Source: Propionibacteriaceae bacterium
GTDB taxonomy: Bacteria > Actinomycetota > Actinomycetes > Propionibacteriales > Propionibacteriaceae
DNA: 64,000 bases
Direction: 5' to 3'
Assembly (NCBI GenBank): GCA_031271975.1
Contig: JAISUR010000002.1
Location: 40,908-104,907 of the forward strand
Position numbers and translations under genes: made by a program. This document shows positions 1 to 9,220 of the stretch, in pieces. The notes beneath the pieces are model-generated. The model had not been told where the DNA came from and ran no database searches. It was given only the letters and a program-made list of their open reading frames with translations. Within the stretch, counting starts at the first letter, position 1. Every line of letters begins with the position of its first letter.

Positions 1-2
1 AG

Positions 3-305
3 CGCACGCTGGAGTCCATCGAGGAGGGCTGCCTGTCGCTGCCCGGCGGCTATGCTCCGCTGGCACGGCCCACGTTGGCCACCTGCACCGGCGTCGACCC
101 CTGGGGCAATCCGGTCACCGTCCACGGCACGGGATTGCTGGCGCGGTGCCTGCAGCATGAGACGGACCACCTTTACGGCACCGTCTTCGGGGACCGCCTT
201 TCCGGCCGCGTGCGCCGCAAGCTCTACCAGCAGCACGACGAGTTGGCGCATCTGTATCCGGACGATTGGCCGGTGACGCCGCGCAAGAAGTCGGCGGACG
301 AGTAG
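3..305 (+). CDS. def: Peptide deformylase, C-terminal part (cut by window edge)
   Basis: Removes the formyl group from the N-terminal formyl-methionine of nascent proteins, in the cytoplasm, using a bound metal ion. Only about 100 C-terminal residues are present; the 5' end lies outside the window. Two of the family's three signature motifs are visible: EGCLSLPG, which supplies the cysteine ligand, and QHETDHLYG, which carries the HExxH-type metal-binding and catalytic residues (HETDH). The tail after the second motif is short and basic (ends PRKKSADE). The stop lies next to the stop of the convergent M23 peptidase gene (one base between them). The identification is firm; the family subtype cannot be judged from the fragment. 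Confidence 0.93.
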   Translation, partial: RTLESIEEGCLSLPGGYAPLARPTLATCTGVDPWGNPVTVHGTGLLARCLQHETDHLYGTVFGDRLSGRVRRKLYQQHDELAHLYPDDWPVTPRKKSADE

Positions 306-306
306 G

Positions 307-1236
307 TCACAAGAACCCTTCCGGATCCACGTGGCGCCCGTCGACCTTCACTGAGAAGTGCAGGTGGCAGCCGGTCGCCCAGCCCGTGTCGCCCACCTTC
401 CCAACCACCTGGCCGCGGACCAGTTTCTGCCCGGCGTGCACCAAGTACCCCTGGGCGTGCAGGTACATCGTCTCCAGCTTGTGCCCGCCCACCGTGCCAT
501 GGCTGACCAGCAGCCGGTGTCCGCCGGACTCGTCGAACGACACCCGCTCGACCACTCCGGGCGCGGCGACCCGGATGGGCGAGCCGCACGACGCGCCGAT
601 GTCGACGCCTTCGTGCATGCGCCATTCCTTGAAAATCGGGTGGAAGCGCATTCCGAAGCCCGAGCCCACTTCGCCGTTGGCCGGGAAGGTGAACAGGCCC
701 GGGATGCCATGGCCGGAGTCGAGGGCGGCTGCCCGGGCGGCGGCTTTCGAATCGGCGATGCCGACGGCCGATTCCGGCAGTAGGCGCACGGACAAATCGG
801 CGAGCATGCTGAGCGGGTCCAGGTAGGTGTCGCCCCGCTTGAGGCCCCAATGCAGACAGGTGCCGCCCGGACAGGCATGTCCGGACTCGAGCGTGCCGAT
901 GGCTTGCCCCGCTGCCACCTTGTCGCCAACGCGGACTTCCGCGCTGACTGGTTCATAGGTTGTGCGCAGCTCTCCGTGGGTGACGGTGACCACGCCTCTT
1001 CCGGCGAGCTTGCCCGCATAGGTGATGGTGCCGCCGGCCGCAGCTGAGACCACCTCGCCAACTTGGCCCAAGATGTCCACTCCGCGGTGCCCGGATTGCC
1101 AATCGGGCACCGGCGCGCTGAACCGCCGCACCACCGGCCCCGGGATGGGAGCGATGAGGCTGAGTGCCCACGCTGGGGCCGGGGCGAGGCACGTGGCGCA
1201 CATCGCCAGCGCCAACATCATCGTGATCCGCTTCAT
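307..1236 (-). CDS. Secreted M23 peptidase with two tandem LytM domains
   Basis: Predicted murein endopeptidase of 309 aa that acts outside the membrane on peptidoglycan. The ATG at 1236 gives a clear signal peptide ([20 protein letters not shown], then an AWA cleavage site near residue 24); a longer upstream reading frame has no such signal. Domain 1 (about 45-160) has HRGVD (H50, D54), but where M23 enzymes have HxH it reads CLHWG, so the zinc ligands could remain while the catalytic histidine is replaced by Cys. Domain 2 (about 190-309) is canonical: [14 protein letters not shown] (H208, D212) and CHLHF (H291, H293). A one-domain M23 protein of the domain 1 type is familiar upstream of actinobacterial rpsB; the second domain looks like an addition. 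Divergent from rpsB, convergent with def. Confidence 0.88.
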   Translation of the reverse strand: MKRITMMLALAMCATCLAPAPAWALSLIAPIPGPVVRRFSAPVPDWQSGHRGVDILGQVGEVVSAAAGGTITYAGKLAGRGVVTVTHGELRTTYEPVSAEVRVGDKVAAGQAIGTLESGHACPGGTCLHWGLKRGDTYLDPLSMLADLSVRLLPESAVGIADSKAAARAAALDSGHGIPGLFTFPANGEVGSGFGMRFHPIFKEWRMHEGVDIGASCGSPIRVAAPGVVERVSFDESGGHRLLVSHGTVGGHKLETMYLHAQGYLVHAGQKLVRGQVVGKVGDTGWATGCHLHFSVKVDGRHVDPEGFL

Positions 1237-1377
1237 ATTGCTCAGTATCCGAACCTGCCCGCCCCACTTGCGGCGGCGTTTTCTGCCCTGTGGATATCCG
1301 GCAGGGCGCAGCTTGGGATGTGGAAAAGCCATTGCCGGTTGGCTGCGGCGGCCGTGATCGCCGTGGAGTTCGGCAAG

Positions 1378-1386
1378 TGCTACGAT
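1378..1386 (+). promoter_or_regulatory. Putative extended -10 promoter of rpsB-tsf, in the 305-bp divergent gap
   Basis: Extended -10 element TGC-TACGAT; no convincing -35. It would start transcription near 1393 and leave an mRNA leader of about 150 nt before rpsB. A small hairpin (CCGAA-GGG-TTCGG, 1482-1494) lies in that leader, where S2 autoregulation often acts in bacteria. The rest of the 1237-1541 gap, between the M23 gene and rpsB, shows nothing else I can name. Confidence 0.45.
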
Positions 1387-1541
1387 ATTCGCTGCACCTC
1401 GTATGGGGTGACTTCGCATGTGGCGCCAAACGCCGGTCCCGAGGTCCGAATAGGTGGGATCCGGTGGCCACATCAGGGGAGCCGAAGGGTTCGGTTCCGA
1501 CTAACCCAAAGCGGGCGTCAGCCTGCGTGAAAGGATCGGCC

Positions 1542-2840
1542 ATGGCCGTCGTCACCACCCGTCAACTTCTTGATTCCGGCGTTCACTTCGGGCATCAGAC
1601 CCGGCGTTGGAATCCCAAGATGAAGAAGTTCATCTTCACCGAGCGCAACGGCATCTACATCATCGACCTGCAGCAGTCGCTCACCTACATCGACACGGCT
1701 TACGGGTTTGTCAAGGATCTCGTGGCCCGTGGCGGCCAGATCCTGTTCGTCGGCACGAAGAAGCAGGCCCAAGAGTCCATCGCCGAGCAAGCCACCCGTG
1801 TCGGCATGCCGTTTGTGAACCAGCGTTGGCTGGGCGGGATGCTCACCAACTTCGCCACCATCAGCAAGCGCATCGCCAAGATGAAGGAATTGGAAGGCCT
1901 CAACTTCGACGACGTCGCCGCCTCCGGCATGACGAAGAAAGAACTGTTGCAGCAGAAGCGGAAGAAGGACAAGCTCGCCAAGACGCTCTCCGGCATCCGC
2001 GACATGGGCCGCCTGCCGCAGGCGATCTGGGTGGTCGACACCAAGAAGGAACACCTGGCCATCGACGAGGCCCGCAAACTGAACATCCCGATTGTGGGCA
2101 TCTTGGACACCAACTGCGATCCGGACGAGGTCGACTACGCCATTCCGGGCAACGACGACGCGATCCGCTCCGTCGGCCTGCTCACGCGCGTGATCGCCGA
2201 CGCGGTCGCCGACGGCCTGCTGGCGCGTTCGCAGGTCGCCGCCAGCGACGAAGAAGCCGAACCCATGCCGGATTGGGAGCGCGCCCTGCTCGCCGGCGCC
2301 GAGGGCGAACCGGCCGAGCAAGCCCGCGAGACCGCCGTCCGCGAGGAGGCCAAGGCCAAGAAGGAAGAAATCCGCGAAGAGGCCAAGGCTGTGGCCGAGC
2401 AGGTGGCCGCAGACGTGGCCGAGATCGCCCGCGACGTGGCGATCGAGGAGACGGAAAAGGCCGCCGCCAAGCCGGCCAAGGACAAGGCCGCCGAAGCCAA
2501 GCCCGCCGCCGCGGAGGAGCCTGCCAAGGAAGAGCCCAAGGCCAAGGCAGAGCCTAAGGCCAAGGAAAAGGCTGCTGCGGAACCCGCCGCCGAGGCGAAG
2601 GAAGACGCCAAGCCCGAGCCCAAGGCGGAGCCCAAGGCCGAGAAGAAGCCGGAGCCGAAGGATGAGCCCAAGGCTGAGGCGAAGGCCGAGCCCAAGGCGG
2701 AGCCGAAGGCCGACAAGAAGCCCGCGGCCAAGGATGAGCCCAAGGCTGAGGCTGTAGACGAACCAAAGACCAAAGCCCACAAGGCAGAAGACAAGCCCGA
2801 AAAGGCCGCGAAGGCCGACGACGACGAGAAGAAGGACTAA
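1542..2840 (+). CDS. rpsB: 30S ribosomal protein S2 with a very long charged C-terminal tail
   Basis: Structural protein of the small ribosomal subunit that binds 16S rRNA late in assembly. The ATG at 1542 follows a ribosome site (AAGGATC) and gives the usual N-terminus [20 protein letters not shown]; an upstream in-frame extension is not credible. The S2 core runs to about residue 250. After it come about 180 residues made almost entirely of Ala, Lys, Glu, Pro and Asp (repeats such as [24 protein letters not shown]), for 432 aa in total against about 240 in E. coli and 270-320 in many actinobacteria. The tail has no hydrophobic core and should be disordered or helical. Three bases separate the stop from tsf, so the two genes are surely co-transcribed. 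Confidence 0.97.
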   Translation: MAVVTTRQLLDSGVHFGHQTRRWNPKMKKFIFTERNGIYIIDLQQSLTYIDTAYGFVKDLVARGGQILFVGTKKQAQESIAEQATRVGMPFVNQRWLGGMLTNFATISKRIAKMKELEGLNFDDVAASGMTKKELLQQKRKKDKLAKTLSGIRDMGRLPQAIWVVDTKKEHLAIDEARKLNIPIVGILDTNCDPDEVDYAIPGNDDAIRSVGLLTRVIADAVADGLLARSQVAASDEEAEPMPDWERALLAGAEGEPAEQARETAVREEAKAKKEEIREEAKAVAEQVAADVAEIARDVAIEETEKAAAKPAKDKAAEAKPAAAEEPAKEEPKAKAEPKAKEKAAAEPAAEAKEDAKPEPKAEPKAEKKPEPKDEPKAEAKAEPKAEPKADKKPAAKDEPKAEAVDEPKTKAHKAEDKPEKAAKADDDEKKD

Positions 2841-2843
2841 CTG

Positions 2844-3656
2844 ATGGCTATCACCGCTGCAGATGTTAAGAAGCTGCGCGACCTCACGGGCGCGGGCATG
2901 ATGGACGCCAAGAAGGCGCTAACCGAGGCTGACGGCGATTTCGACGCCGCAATTGAGATTCTGCGTGTGAGCGGGCAGGCCAAGATGGCCAAGCGCTCCG
3001 ACCGCGAGGCCTCCAACGGCCTGGTGGCTTCGGCCGGTAAGACAGTCATCCAGTTGGGCGCTGAGACGGACTTCGTCGCGAAGAACGCCGAGTTCATGCA
3101 GCTCGCCGCGGATATCGCGGCCGCCGTCGACGCCGCCAAGCCCGCCGATCTGGAAGCCGCTTTGGCTGTCGCGCTGCCCTCGGGCGAGAGCGTCGCCGAC
3201 GCGGTGACGAACTTGAGCGCCAAGATCGGCGAGAAGCTCGAGCTGGCCAACGTCGCCTCCTACGACGGCGACGTGTCGATCTACCTGCACAAGCGCTCGT
3301 CCGACCTGCCGCCGCAGGTGGGCGTCATGCTGGAGTACACCGGCGGCGACGAGGCCTTCGCCCGTGGCATCGCGATGCAGATCGCCGCCATGTCGCCGCA
3401 GTGGGTTTCCCGCGAAGACGTCCCCGCCGACGTCATCGAGAAGGAGCGCCATATCGCCGAGCTGACGGCCAAGGAAGAGGGCAAGCCCGAGCAGATCATC
3501 CCGCGCATCGTGGAAGGCCGCCTGGGCGGCTTCTACAAGGAGGTGTGCCTGGTAGAGCAGGCGTCCGTGTCGGACGACAAGCTCACGGTCGGCGATTTGC
3601 TCAAGAAGAATGGCGCGACGGTCAAGCGTTTCGTGCGCTTCTCCGCTGGAGCGTGA
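2844..3656 (+). CDS. tsf: Elongation factor Ts
   Basis: Guanine-nucleotide exchange factor that recycles EF-Tu by displacing GDP, in the cytoplasm. At 270 aa it has the normal length. The N-terminal UBA-like helices carry the family signature ([19 protein letters not shown]), followed by the core with [11 protein letters not shown] and the C-terminal module ending [11 protein letters not shown]. It starts 3 bp after rpsB, the order found across bacteria, and relies on the end of rpsB for its ribosome site. No anomaly seen. Confidence 0.97.
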   Translation: MAITAADVKKLRDLTGAGMMDAKKALTEADGDFDAAIEILRVSGQAKMAKRSDREASNGLVASAGKTVIQLGAETDFVAKNAEFMQLAADIAAAVDAAKPADLEAALAVALPSGESVADAVTNLSAKIGEKLELANVASYDGDVSIYLHKRSSDLPPQVGVMLEYTGGDEAFARGIAMQIAAMSPQWVSREDVPADVIEKERHIAELTAKEEGKPEQIIPRIVEGRLGGFYKEVCLVEQASVSDDKLTVGDLLKKNGATVKRFVRFSAGA

Positions 3657-3697
3657 TCTTTCGGTAGGCTGTCCCCAGTCGAGTTGAGGAGGGGCCA

Positions 3698-4405
3698 GTG
3701 TCGTACCGCCGAGTCTTGTTGAAACTCTCTGGTGAAGCCTTCGGTGGGGGATCGGTCGGAGTCGATCCCGATGTGGTCTCTTCGATCGCCAAGCAGGTCG
3801 CGGCTGTGGTGCGCGAAGGCACGCAGGTGGCGATCGTCACGGGCGGTGGCAACTTCTTCCGCGGCGCCGAATTGCAGACACGCGGCATGGATCGCGCCCG
3901 GGCCGATTACATGGGCATGCTGGGCACGGTGATGAACTGTCTGGCCTTGCAGGACTTCTGCGAGAAGGCCGGCGTGCCGACGCGTGTCCAAACAGCCATC
4001 ACCATGGGCCAAGTTGCCGAGCCATACATCCCGCTGCGCGCTATCCGGCACCTGGAGAAAGGCCGCGTGGTTATTTTTGGCGCGGGTTCGGGAATGCCCT
4101 TCTTCTCCACCGACACAGTGGCCGCCCAGCGGGCGCTGGAGATCGGCGCCGAAGTGCTGCTGATGGCTAAACAGGGCACGGACGGGGTTTATGACGCCGA
4201 TCCGCGCCACAACCCGGGAGCGAAGAAGTTCGACGACCTGAGCTACGACGAGTACCTGGCCCGGGACTTGAAAGTCGCTGACGCGACAGCGGTCTCCATG
4301 GCCCGCGACTACAACCTTCCGATGATCTTCTTCGACTTGGGCGTCGAGGGGAATATCGCAAAGTGCGTCGCAGGTGAGAAGATCGGTACCACACTGCATT
4401 CGTGA
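3698..4405 (+). CDS. pyrH: UMP kinase
   Basis: Phosphorylates UMP to UDP with ATP, the committed step to UTP and CTP. It is a hexameric amino-acid-kinase-fold enzyme of 235 aa, the usual size. Visible family motifs are [11 protein letters not shown] at the N-terminus, [11 protein letters not shown] (reads [11 protein letters not shown]), the UMP-binding stretch [13 protein letters not shown] and the ATP-site segment GVYDADP. The GTG start at 3698 has a strong ribosome site (GAGGAGGGG, 7 nt upstream). A TAGGCT box at 3665-3670 in the 41-bp gap after tsf could be an additional promoter. Followed after 10 bp by frr, as usual. Confidence 0.96.
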   Translation: MSYRRVLLKLSGEAFGGGSVGVDPDVVSSIAKQVAAVVREGTQVAIVTGGGNFFRGAELQTRGMDRARADYMGMLGTVMNCLALQDFCEKAGVPTRVQTAITMGQVAEPYIPLRAIRHLEKGRVVIFGAGSGMPFFSTDTVAAQRALEIGAEVLLMAKQGTDGVYDADPRHNPGAKKFDDLSYDEYLARDLKVADATAVSMARDYNLPMIFFDLGVEGNIAKCVAGEKIGTTLHS

Positions 4406-4415
4406 CGGAGGACAA

Positions 4416-4973
4416 ATGATCGCCGACATCATCAAAGAGGCCGAACACAAGATGGACGGCACCTTGGACCACGCCCGCGAGGAGTTTGCCGGCATCCGCA
4501 CCGGGCGCGCGCATCCGGCAATGTTTAACAAGCTGATGGTCGACTACTACGGGGTGCCCACGCCGCTGCAGCAGTTGGCCACGTTCCAGGTGCCCGAGGC
4601 GCGCACCGTGCTGATCAGCCCCTTCGACCGCAACGCGATGGCCGGCATTGAGCGCGCCATCCGCGATTCGGACTTGGGCGTGAATCCCGCCAACGACGGC
4701 GCGGTCATTCGCCTGAACATGCCGCAACTTACCGAAGAGCGCCGCAAGGAGTACATCAAGGTCGCCCGGCACAAGGCGGAAGAGGGCCGCGTCGCGATCC
4801 GCAACGTCCGCAGGCACGCCATTGAGTCGGTCCAGAAGCTGCTCAAGGCGAAAGAGATCGGTGAGGACGACGCCCGCAACGCCGAGAAGCAACTCGACGG
4901 CATCACGAAGAAGCGCGTGGACATCGTCGACGAGTTGCTGAAAGCCAAAGAAGCGGAGCTGCTCGAAGTCTGA
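4416..4973 (+). CDS. frr: Ribosome recycling factor
   Basis: Works with EF-G to split the post-termination ribosome. 185 aa, the standard length. The ATG at 4416 follows GGAGG and gives MIADIIKEAEHKMDGTLDH; it was chosen over an upstream in-frame ATG that has no ribosome site and would overlap pyrH. Family signatures include the first-helix segment FAGIRTGRAHP, the hinge region FQVPEARTVLISPFD, and the C-terminal helical hairpin with RRKEYIKVARHKAEEGRVAIRNVRR. Lies between pyrH and cdsA in the conserved cluster. Confidence 0.97.
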   Translation: MIADIIKEAEHKMDGTLDHAREEFAGIRTGRAHPAMFNKLMVDYYGVPTPLQQLATFQVPEARTVLISPFDRNAMAGIERAIRDSDLGVNPANDGAVIRLNMPQLTEERRKEYIKVARHKAEEGRVAIRNVRRHAIESVQKLLKAKEIGEDDARNAEKQLDGITKKRVDIVDELLKAKEAELLEV

Positions 4974-4975
4974 AT

Positions 4976-5836
4976 ATGGAAGCTGAGGCTGCGGCGGGGG
5001 CACCTGCCAAGAAGAAGTCGCGCGCTGGGCGCGACCTTCCGGCTGCGCTCATCGTCGGTTTCAGCCTGTTCTTTCTCGTCATCGCGGCGTTCCTGTGGTT
5101 CCCGGTCGGTGTGCCGATCATTTTGAGCCTGCTGTCGATCCTGGGTGTGTTCGAGTTGCACTCGGCGCTGGCCCTGGCGGGCATGAGCTCGGCGCGGGCG
5201 CCGCTGGCGGTGTTGACCCCGGCGATCATCATCAGTGGGTGCGCGCAACTGTGGGATCCGCGTCTGGAAGTCCTGCCGTGGGGTCTGACGGGGTTGGCTG
5301 TGCTGACGGTGCTGCTATGGCGGTTGCCCGGCGGCGCCGAAGGCTATACGAAAGACGCCGCGGCCAGCCTTTTCACCATCGGGTATCTCGCCTTGCTGGG
5401 CTCGTTCATCGGGCCGGTGCTGGCGCTGCCGGACGGCGCGGTGAAGTTGGGGCTGATTTTCATGTGCGTCTGCGCTTCGGACACCGGCGGCTACGCGTTG
5501 GGCGCGTCCCTGGGCAAGCACCAGATGGCACCCAACATCAGCCCTAAAAAGACCTGGGAGGGCCTGGTCGGCTCGTTCCTGCTGGGCGCGGTCGTGGGTG
5601 GCTTGGTGGCCGAGTTCGCGCTGCACGTGCCCTGGTGGATAGGTGTGCTGCTGTCCGTCATCATGACGTTGTTCGGCACGGCCGGAGACTTGGTCGAGTC
5701 GATGATCAAGCGCGATGTGGGCATCAAAGACATGTCCTCGACGCTGCCCGGCCACGGCGGCATCATGGACCGCATCGATTCCTATTTGGTGGGCATCCCG
5801 GTCGGTTGGGCGTTTTTCACCATCGCGGCCCTATGA
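4976..5836 (+). CDS. cdsA: Phosphatidate cytidylyltransferase (CDP-diglyceride synthase)
   Basis: Integral membrane enzyme that makes CDP-diacylglycerol from phosphatidic acid and CTP, the precursor of all major phospholipids. 286 aa with about eight hydrophobic spans after a short basic N-terminus. The C-terminal family signature is present: MIKRDVGIKDMSSTLPGHGG followed directly by IMDRIDS, containing the K-D and D-R-x-D catalytic residues. It starts 2 bp after the frr stop, and its own stop overlaps the rlmN start by 4 bp (ATGA), so coupling to both neighbours is likely. Confidence 0.95.
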   Translation: MEAEAAAGAPAKKKSRAGRDLPAALIVGFSLFFLVIAAFLWFPVGVPIILSLLSILGVFELHSALALAGMSSARAPLAVLTPAIIISGCAQLWDPRLEVLPWGLTGLAVLTVLLWRLPGGAEGYTKDAAASLFTIGYLALLGSFIGPVLALPDGAVKLGLIFMCVCASDTGGYALGASLGKHQMAPNISPKKTWEGLVGSFLLGAVVGGLVAEFALHVPWWIGVLLSVIMTLFGTAGDLVESMIKRDVGIKDMSSTLPGHGGIMDRIDSYLVGIPVGWAFFTIAAL

Positions 5837-6840
5837 CACATTGGCTGGAGTTGGACCCGGCGGCCCAAGCCGGGCAGATCGCGGCGCTCGGATTCCCCCG
5901 TTTTCGCGTCGGCCAACTCAACCGGCACCTACTCACGCACCACAGTTTCGACCCGGACACGTGGACGGACGTGCCCAAGGCGGAACGCGCCGCGTTGGCC
6001 GAACTGGCTCCCAATCCGCTGACGGTGGTGCGCGCGCCCAGCGCCGACGACGGCCAAACCATCAAGACGTTGTGGCGCCTGGCCGACGGCGAGTTGGTCG
6101 AATCGGTGCTGATGGCATATCCCGGCAGATCCACGGTGTGCGTGTCGTCGCAGGTGGGCTGCGGCATGGGCTGCCCATTCTGCGCCACCGGCCAACTCGG
6201 CTTGCGCCGCAACCTGACTGCCGCCGAAATCGCTGCCCAAGTAATTGCGGCGGCGCGCGAACCGGCCTTCCCGCGGCTGTCCAACGTCGTTTTCATGGGC
6301 ATGGGCGAGCCGTTGGCCAACTACGGGCCGGTATTGGCGTCCATCCGGCTCATCGCGGGCCCCATGGGAATCTCGGCGCGCGGCATCACCGTGTCGACGG
6401 TGGGCCTGGTGCCGCGTATCGACCAGCTCGCCAAAGAGGGGTTGCCGCTGACCTTGGCGCTCAGCCTGCACGCTCCCGACGACGAATTGCGCGATCAGCT
6501 TTGCCCGCTCAACCGGCGTTTCCCGGTCGCGGAAGTGCTGGCCGCGGGGCGGCGCTATTTCGACGCCACCGGGCGCCGCGTCTCGGTCGAATACGCCCTG
6601 ATCGACTCCGTCAACGACCAGACTTGGCGCGCCGAGCGGTTGGGCCGCGCCCTGGGCCGGCGTTGGGCACATGTGAACTTGATCGGGCTCAACCCGACGC
6701 CGGGGGTCAAATGGAAGGCCTCCGGGCGCCAAGCAGAGTTCGTGAAATGCCTGGCCGCGACGGGGATTTCGGTGACGATCCGGGACACCCGCGGACAGGA
6801 CATCGCGGGCGCCTGCGGCCAGTTGGCGGCGGCGGATTGA
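5833..6840 (+). CDS. rlmN: Dual-specificity 23S rRNA/tRNA C2-adenine methyltransferase
   Basis: Radical-SAM enzyme that methylates C2 of A2503 in 23S rRNA and A37 in some tRNAs. With the ATG at 5833 it has 335 aa. The radical-SAM cluster motif C110-xxx-C114-xx-C117 (CGMGCPFC) is intact, followed by the GEP motif in FMGMGEPLANY. The conserved C-terminal Cys in the GACG segment is the methyl-transfer residue region. The N-terminal part is the helical accessory domain. The ATGA overlap with cdsA shows translational coupling; a longer in-frame upstream start inside cdsA was rejected. Confidence 0.95.
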   Translation: MTHWLELDPAAQAGQIAALGFPRFRVGQLNRHLLTHHSFDPDTWTDVPKAERAALAELAPNPLTVVRAPSADDGQTIKTLWRLADGELVESVLMAYPGRSTVCVSSQVGCGMGCPFCATGQLGLRRNLTAAEIAAQVIAAAREPAFPRLSNVVFMGMGEPLANYGPVLASIRLIAGPMGISARGITVSTVGLVPRIDQLAKEGLPLTLALSLHAPDDELRDQLCPLNRRFPVAEVLAAGRRYFDATGRRVSVEYALIDSVNDQTWRAERLGRALGRRWAHVNLIGLNPTPGVKWKASGRQAEFVKCLAATGISVTIRDTRGQDIAGACGQLAAAD

Positions 6841-6849
6841 ACAGGCCAC

Positions 6850-6855
6850 TACAAT
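6850..6855 (+). promoter_or_regulatory. -10 box of a likely leaderless purT promoter
   Basis: TACAAT ends 6 nt before the purT GTG, so the start codon would lie at or within one or two bases of the transcript 5' end. There is no ribosome site before the GTG. The -35 is not convincing. Confidence 0.5.
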
Positions 6856-6861
6856 CCTCGT

Positions 6862-8067
6862 GTGATATCACCAATCGGCACGCCGCTTTCCCCGAACGCC
6901 ACCAAAGTCATGCTGCTCGGCTCGGGCGAACTCGGCAAAGAAGTGGTCATCGCCCTGATGCGCCTGGGCGTTGAGACGATCGCGGTCGACCGCTACGAGA
7001 ACGCGCCCGCGCAACAGGTGGCGCACCGGGCCTACACCATCGACATGACCGACCCCGCCGCCATCCGTGCCCTGGTTGAGAAAGAGCGCCCGGATCTGGT
7101 GGTGCCCGAAATCGAGGCCATCGCCACTGACGAGTTGCTCCGGATCGAAGCCGAATCGCTGGCGACGGTGATTCCGACGGCCCGCGCCACCCGGCTCACC
7201 ATGAACCGTGAGGGAATCCGGCGGCTGGCGGCCGAAGAACTCGGCCTGCCGACCTCGCCGTACCGCTTCGCGGACTGCGTGGCGGACGTTCGCGCGGCGC
7301 TCGACGACATCGGATATCCGGCTGTCATGAAGCCGGTGATGTCGTCGTCCGGGCATGGCCAGTCTGTGCTGAAGACGCCGGACGACGTGCAGCCGGCCTG
7401 GGATTACGCGTGCTCCGGGGGCCGGGTGGCCACCACCAGGGTGATCGTGGAGGGGTTCATCGATTTCGACTACGAAATCACGCAGTTGACGGTGCGCGCG
7501 AAGGGCCCGTCGGGAGATGTCGAGACGTATTTCTGCGAGCCGGTCGGGCATCGCCAAATCGACGGGGACTATGTGAAGTCGTGGCAGCCACAGCCCATGA
7601 CGCCCGGCGCGGTCAAGGAAGCCCACCGGCTGGCCAAAGCCGTGACGGGGGCCTTGGGCGGCCTGGGCATCTTCGGCGTGGAGTTGTTCGTCAAGGGTGA
7701 CAAGGTCCTCTTCTCCGAGGTCAGCCCGCGCCCCCACGACACCGGCATGGTGACCCTGGCGACGCAGCGCCTGTCGGAGTTCGAATTGCACGCCCGCGCG
7801 ATCCTGGGGCTGCCGGTCGACACCACGCTGCTGCGCCCGGGCGCTTCGGCAGTGATCTACGGGAAGTTCGACGGCGGCCCGGTTTCCTACCCGGGCTTGG
7901 ACGCCGCTTTGCAGGTGCCCGAGACGGACGTGCGGCTGTTCGGCAAACCCGCCGCCGCGCTCCCGCACCGCCGCATGGGCGTCGCCGTGGCCAGCGCCGC
8001 GGACGTCAACACCGCGCTGCAACGCGCCGAGCTGGCCGCAAGCCTGGTCAAGGCCACCCATGCGTGA
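6862..8067 (+). CDS. purT: Formate-dependent phosphoribosylglycinamide formyltransferase
   Basis: ATP-grasp enzyme that formylates glycinamide ribonucleotide using free formate and ATP, a folate-independent third step of purine synthesis. 401 aa against about 392 for E. coli PurT. The N-terminal nucleotide-binding motif [13 protein letters not shown], the segment PEIEAIATD, the ATP-grasp core ([15 protein letters not shown]) and the metal-site segment [12 protein letters not shown] are all typical of PurT and distinguish it from PurK. The GTG start at 6862 lacks a ribosome site but sits 6 nt after a -10 box. Its last 8 bp overlap dxr. Formate use would fit a fermentative lifestyle; this is an inference. 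Confidence 0.93.
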   Translation: MISPIGTPLSPNATKVMLLGSGELGKEVVIALMRLGVETIAVDRYENAPAQQVAHRAYTIDMTDPAAIRALVEKERPDLVVPEIEAIATDELLRIEAESLATVIPTARATRLTMNREGIRRLAAEELGLPTSPYRFADCVADVRAALDDIGYPAVMKPVMSSSGHGQSVLKTPDDVQPAWDYACSGGRVATTRVIVEGFIDFDYEITQLTVRAKGPSGDVETYFCEPVGHRQIDGDYVKSWQPQPMTPGAVKEAHRLAKAVTGALGGLGIFGVELFVKGDKVLFSEVSPRPHDTGMVTLATQRLSEFELHARAILGLPVDTTLLRPGASAVIYGKFDGGPVSYPGLDAALQVPETDVRLFGKPAAALPHRRMGVAVASAADVNTALQRAELAASLVKATHA

Positions 8068-9220
8068 AGTGGTGGTGCTGGGCAGCACTGGGTCGATTGG
8101 CACCCAGGCCCTTGACGTCATCACCGCCCGGCCCGGCCAGTTCCGCGTGCGCGGGCTGGCGGCCGGGGGATCGCAGGCTGACCTGCTTGTCGCGCAAGCC
8201 AAGGCGACGCGCCCCGAAGTTGTGGCGGTCGCCGACGCCGCGGCGGCCGAGCAGGTGCGCGCCGAGTTGCCCCGGGTGGAAGTTTGGGCAGGCCCGGAGG
8301 CGGTCACGCGGCTCGCGGGCAGGCCCTGTGACGTGGTGCTGAACGGAATCACCGGGGCCGCCGGCCTGCTGCCGACACTGGCTGCGCTGGCCGCCGGCAC
8401 CACGCTTGCCCTGGCGAACAAGGAGTCTTTGGTGATCGGCGGCGACCTGGTCGCCAAGGCCGCCAAACCCGGGCAGATCGTCGCCGTGGACTCGGAGCAT
8501 TCAGCTTTCGCCCAGGCCTTGCGGGCCGGACGCGCCCAAGAGGTGCGCAAGCTCATCCTCACGGCGTCTGGCGGGCCGTTCCGGGGCTGGAGCACTGAGC
8601 AGTTGGGCCAGGTCACGCCCGACATGGCGTTGGCGCACCCGACGTGGCGGATGGGCCGGGTCATCACGATCAATTCCGCGACGCTGGTCAACAAGGGCCT
8701 GGAGTTGATCGAGGCGGGGCTGCTTTACGGAGTTGGCTTCGACGATATCGAGGTCGTCGTCCATCCCCAGTCCGTGGTGCATTCCATGGTGGAGTTCCAC
8801 GACGGTTCCACCATCGCGCAATGTTCGCCGCCCGACATGCGCCTGCCCATAGCCTTGGGCCTGACCTGGCCGGAGCGCCTGGCTGACGCGGCGGCCCCAT
8901 GCGACTGGTCGAAAGCGGCGGCCTGGACGTTTGAGCCGCTGGATTCCCAGACCTTCCCCGCCGTCGAGTTGGCTCGCGCGGTCGGCAAGCGCGGTGGCAA
9001 CTGGCCCGCGGTGTACAACGCCGCCAACGAGGTGGCCGTGGCGGCGTTCTGCGCCGGAGAATTGGGTTTTGCGGGTATTGTCGATGTGATACGGGAAACG
9101 TTGGATGGTTACGCCCCTACCGACACCGGCACTGTAGACGCGGTGCTGGGCGCCGACAGTTGGGCCCGGGAGCGAGCGGCGAGCTTGATCGCCGGAAGGA
9201 GTCAGGCATGGAGTTGCTGA
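8060..9220 (+). CDS. dxr: 1-deoxy-D-xylulose-5-phosphate reductoisomerase
   Basis: Second step of the MEP isoprenoid pathway: converts DXP to MEP with NADPH and a divalent metal. 386 aa, normal length. The NADPH-binding motif [15 protein letters not shown] is at the N-terminus. The metal and substrate motifs are SLVIGGDLV / VAVDSEHSA and [10 protein letters not shown]. The C-terminal half has the conserved [15 protein letters not shown] and [12 protein letters not shown]. It starts inside the end of purT (8-bp overlap), and its end overlaps the protease start at 9208. With ispG two genes downstream, it forms the isoprenoid part of this cluster. Confidence 0.96.
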   Translation: MREVVVLGSTGSIGTQALDVITARPGQFRVRGLAAGGSQADLLVAQAKATRPEVVAVADAAAAEQVRAELPRVEVWAGPEAVTRLAGRPCDVVLNGITGAAGLLPTLAALAAGTTLALANKESLVIGGDLVAKAAKPGQIVAVDSEHSAFAQALRAGRAQEVRKLILTASGGPFRGWSTEQLGQVTPDMALAHPTWRMGRVITINSATLVNKGLELIEAGLLYGVGFDDIEVVVHPQSVVHSMVEFHDGSTIAQCSPPDMRLPIALGLTWPERLADAAAPCDWSKAAAWTFEPLDSQTFPAVELARAVGKRGGNWPAVYNAANEVAVAAFCAGELGFAGIVDVIRETLDGYAPTDTGTVDAVLGADSWARERAASLIAGRSQAWSC

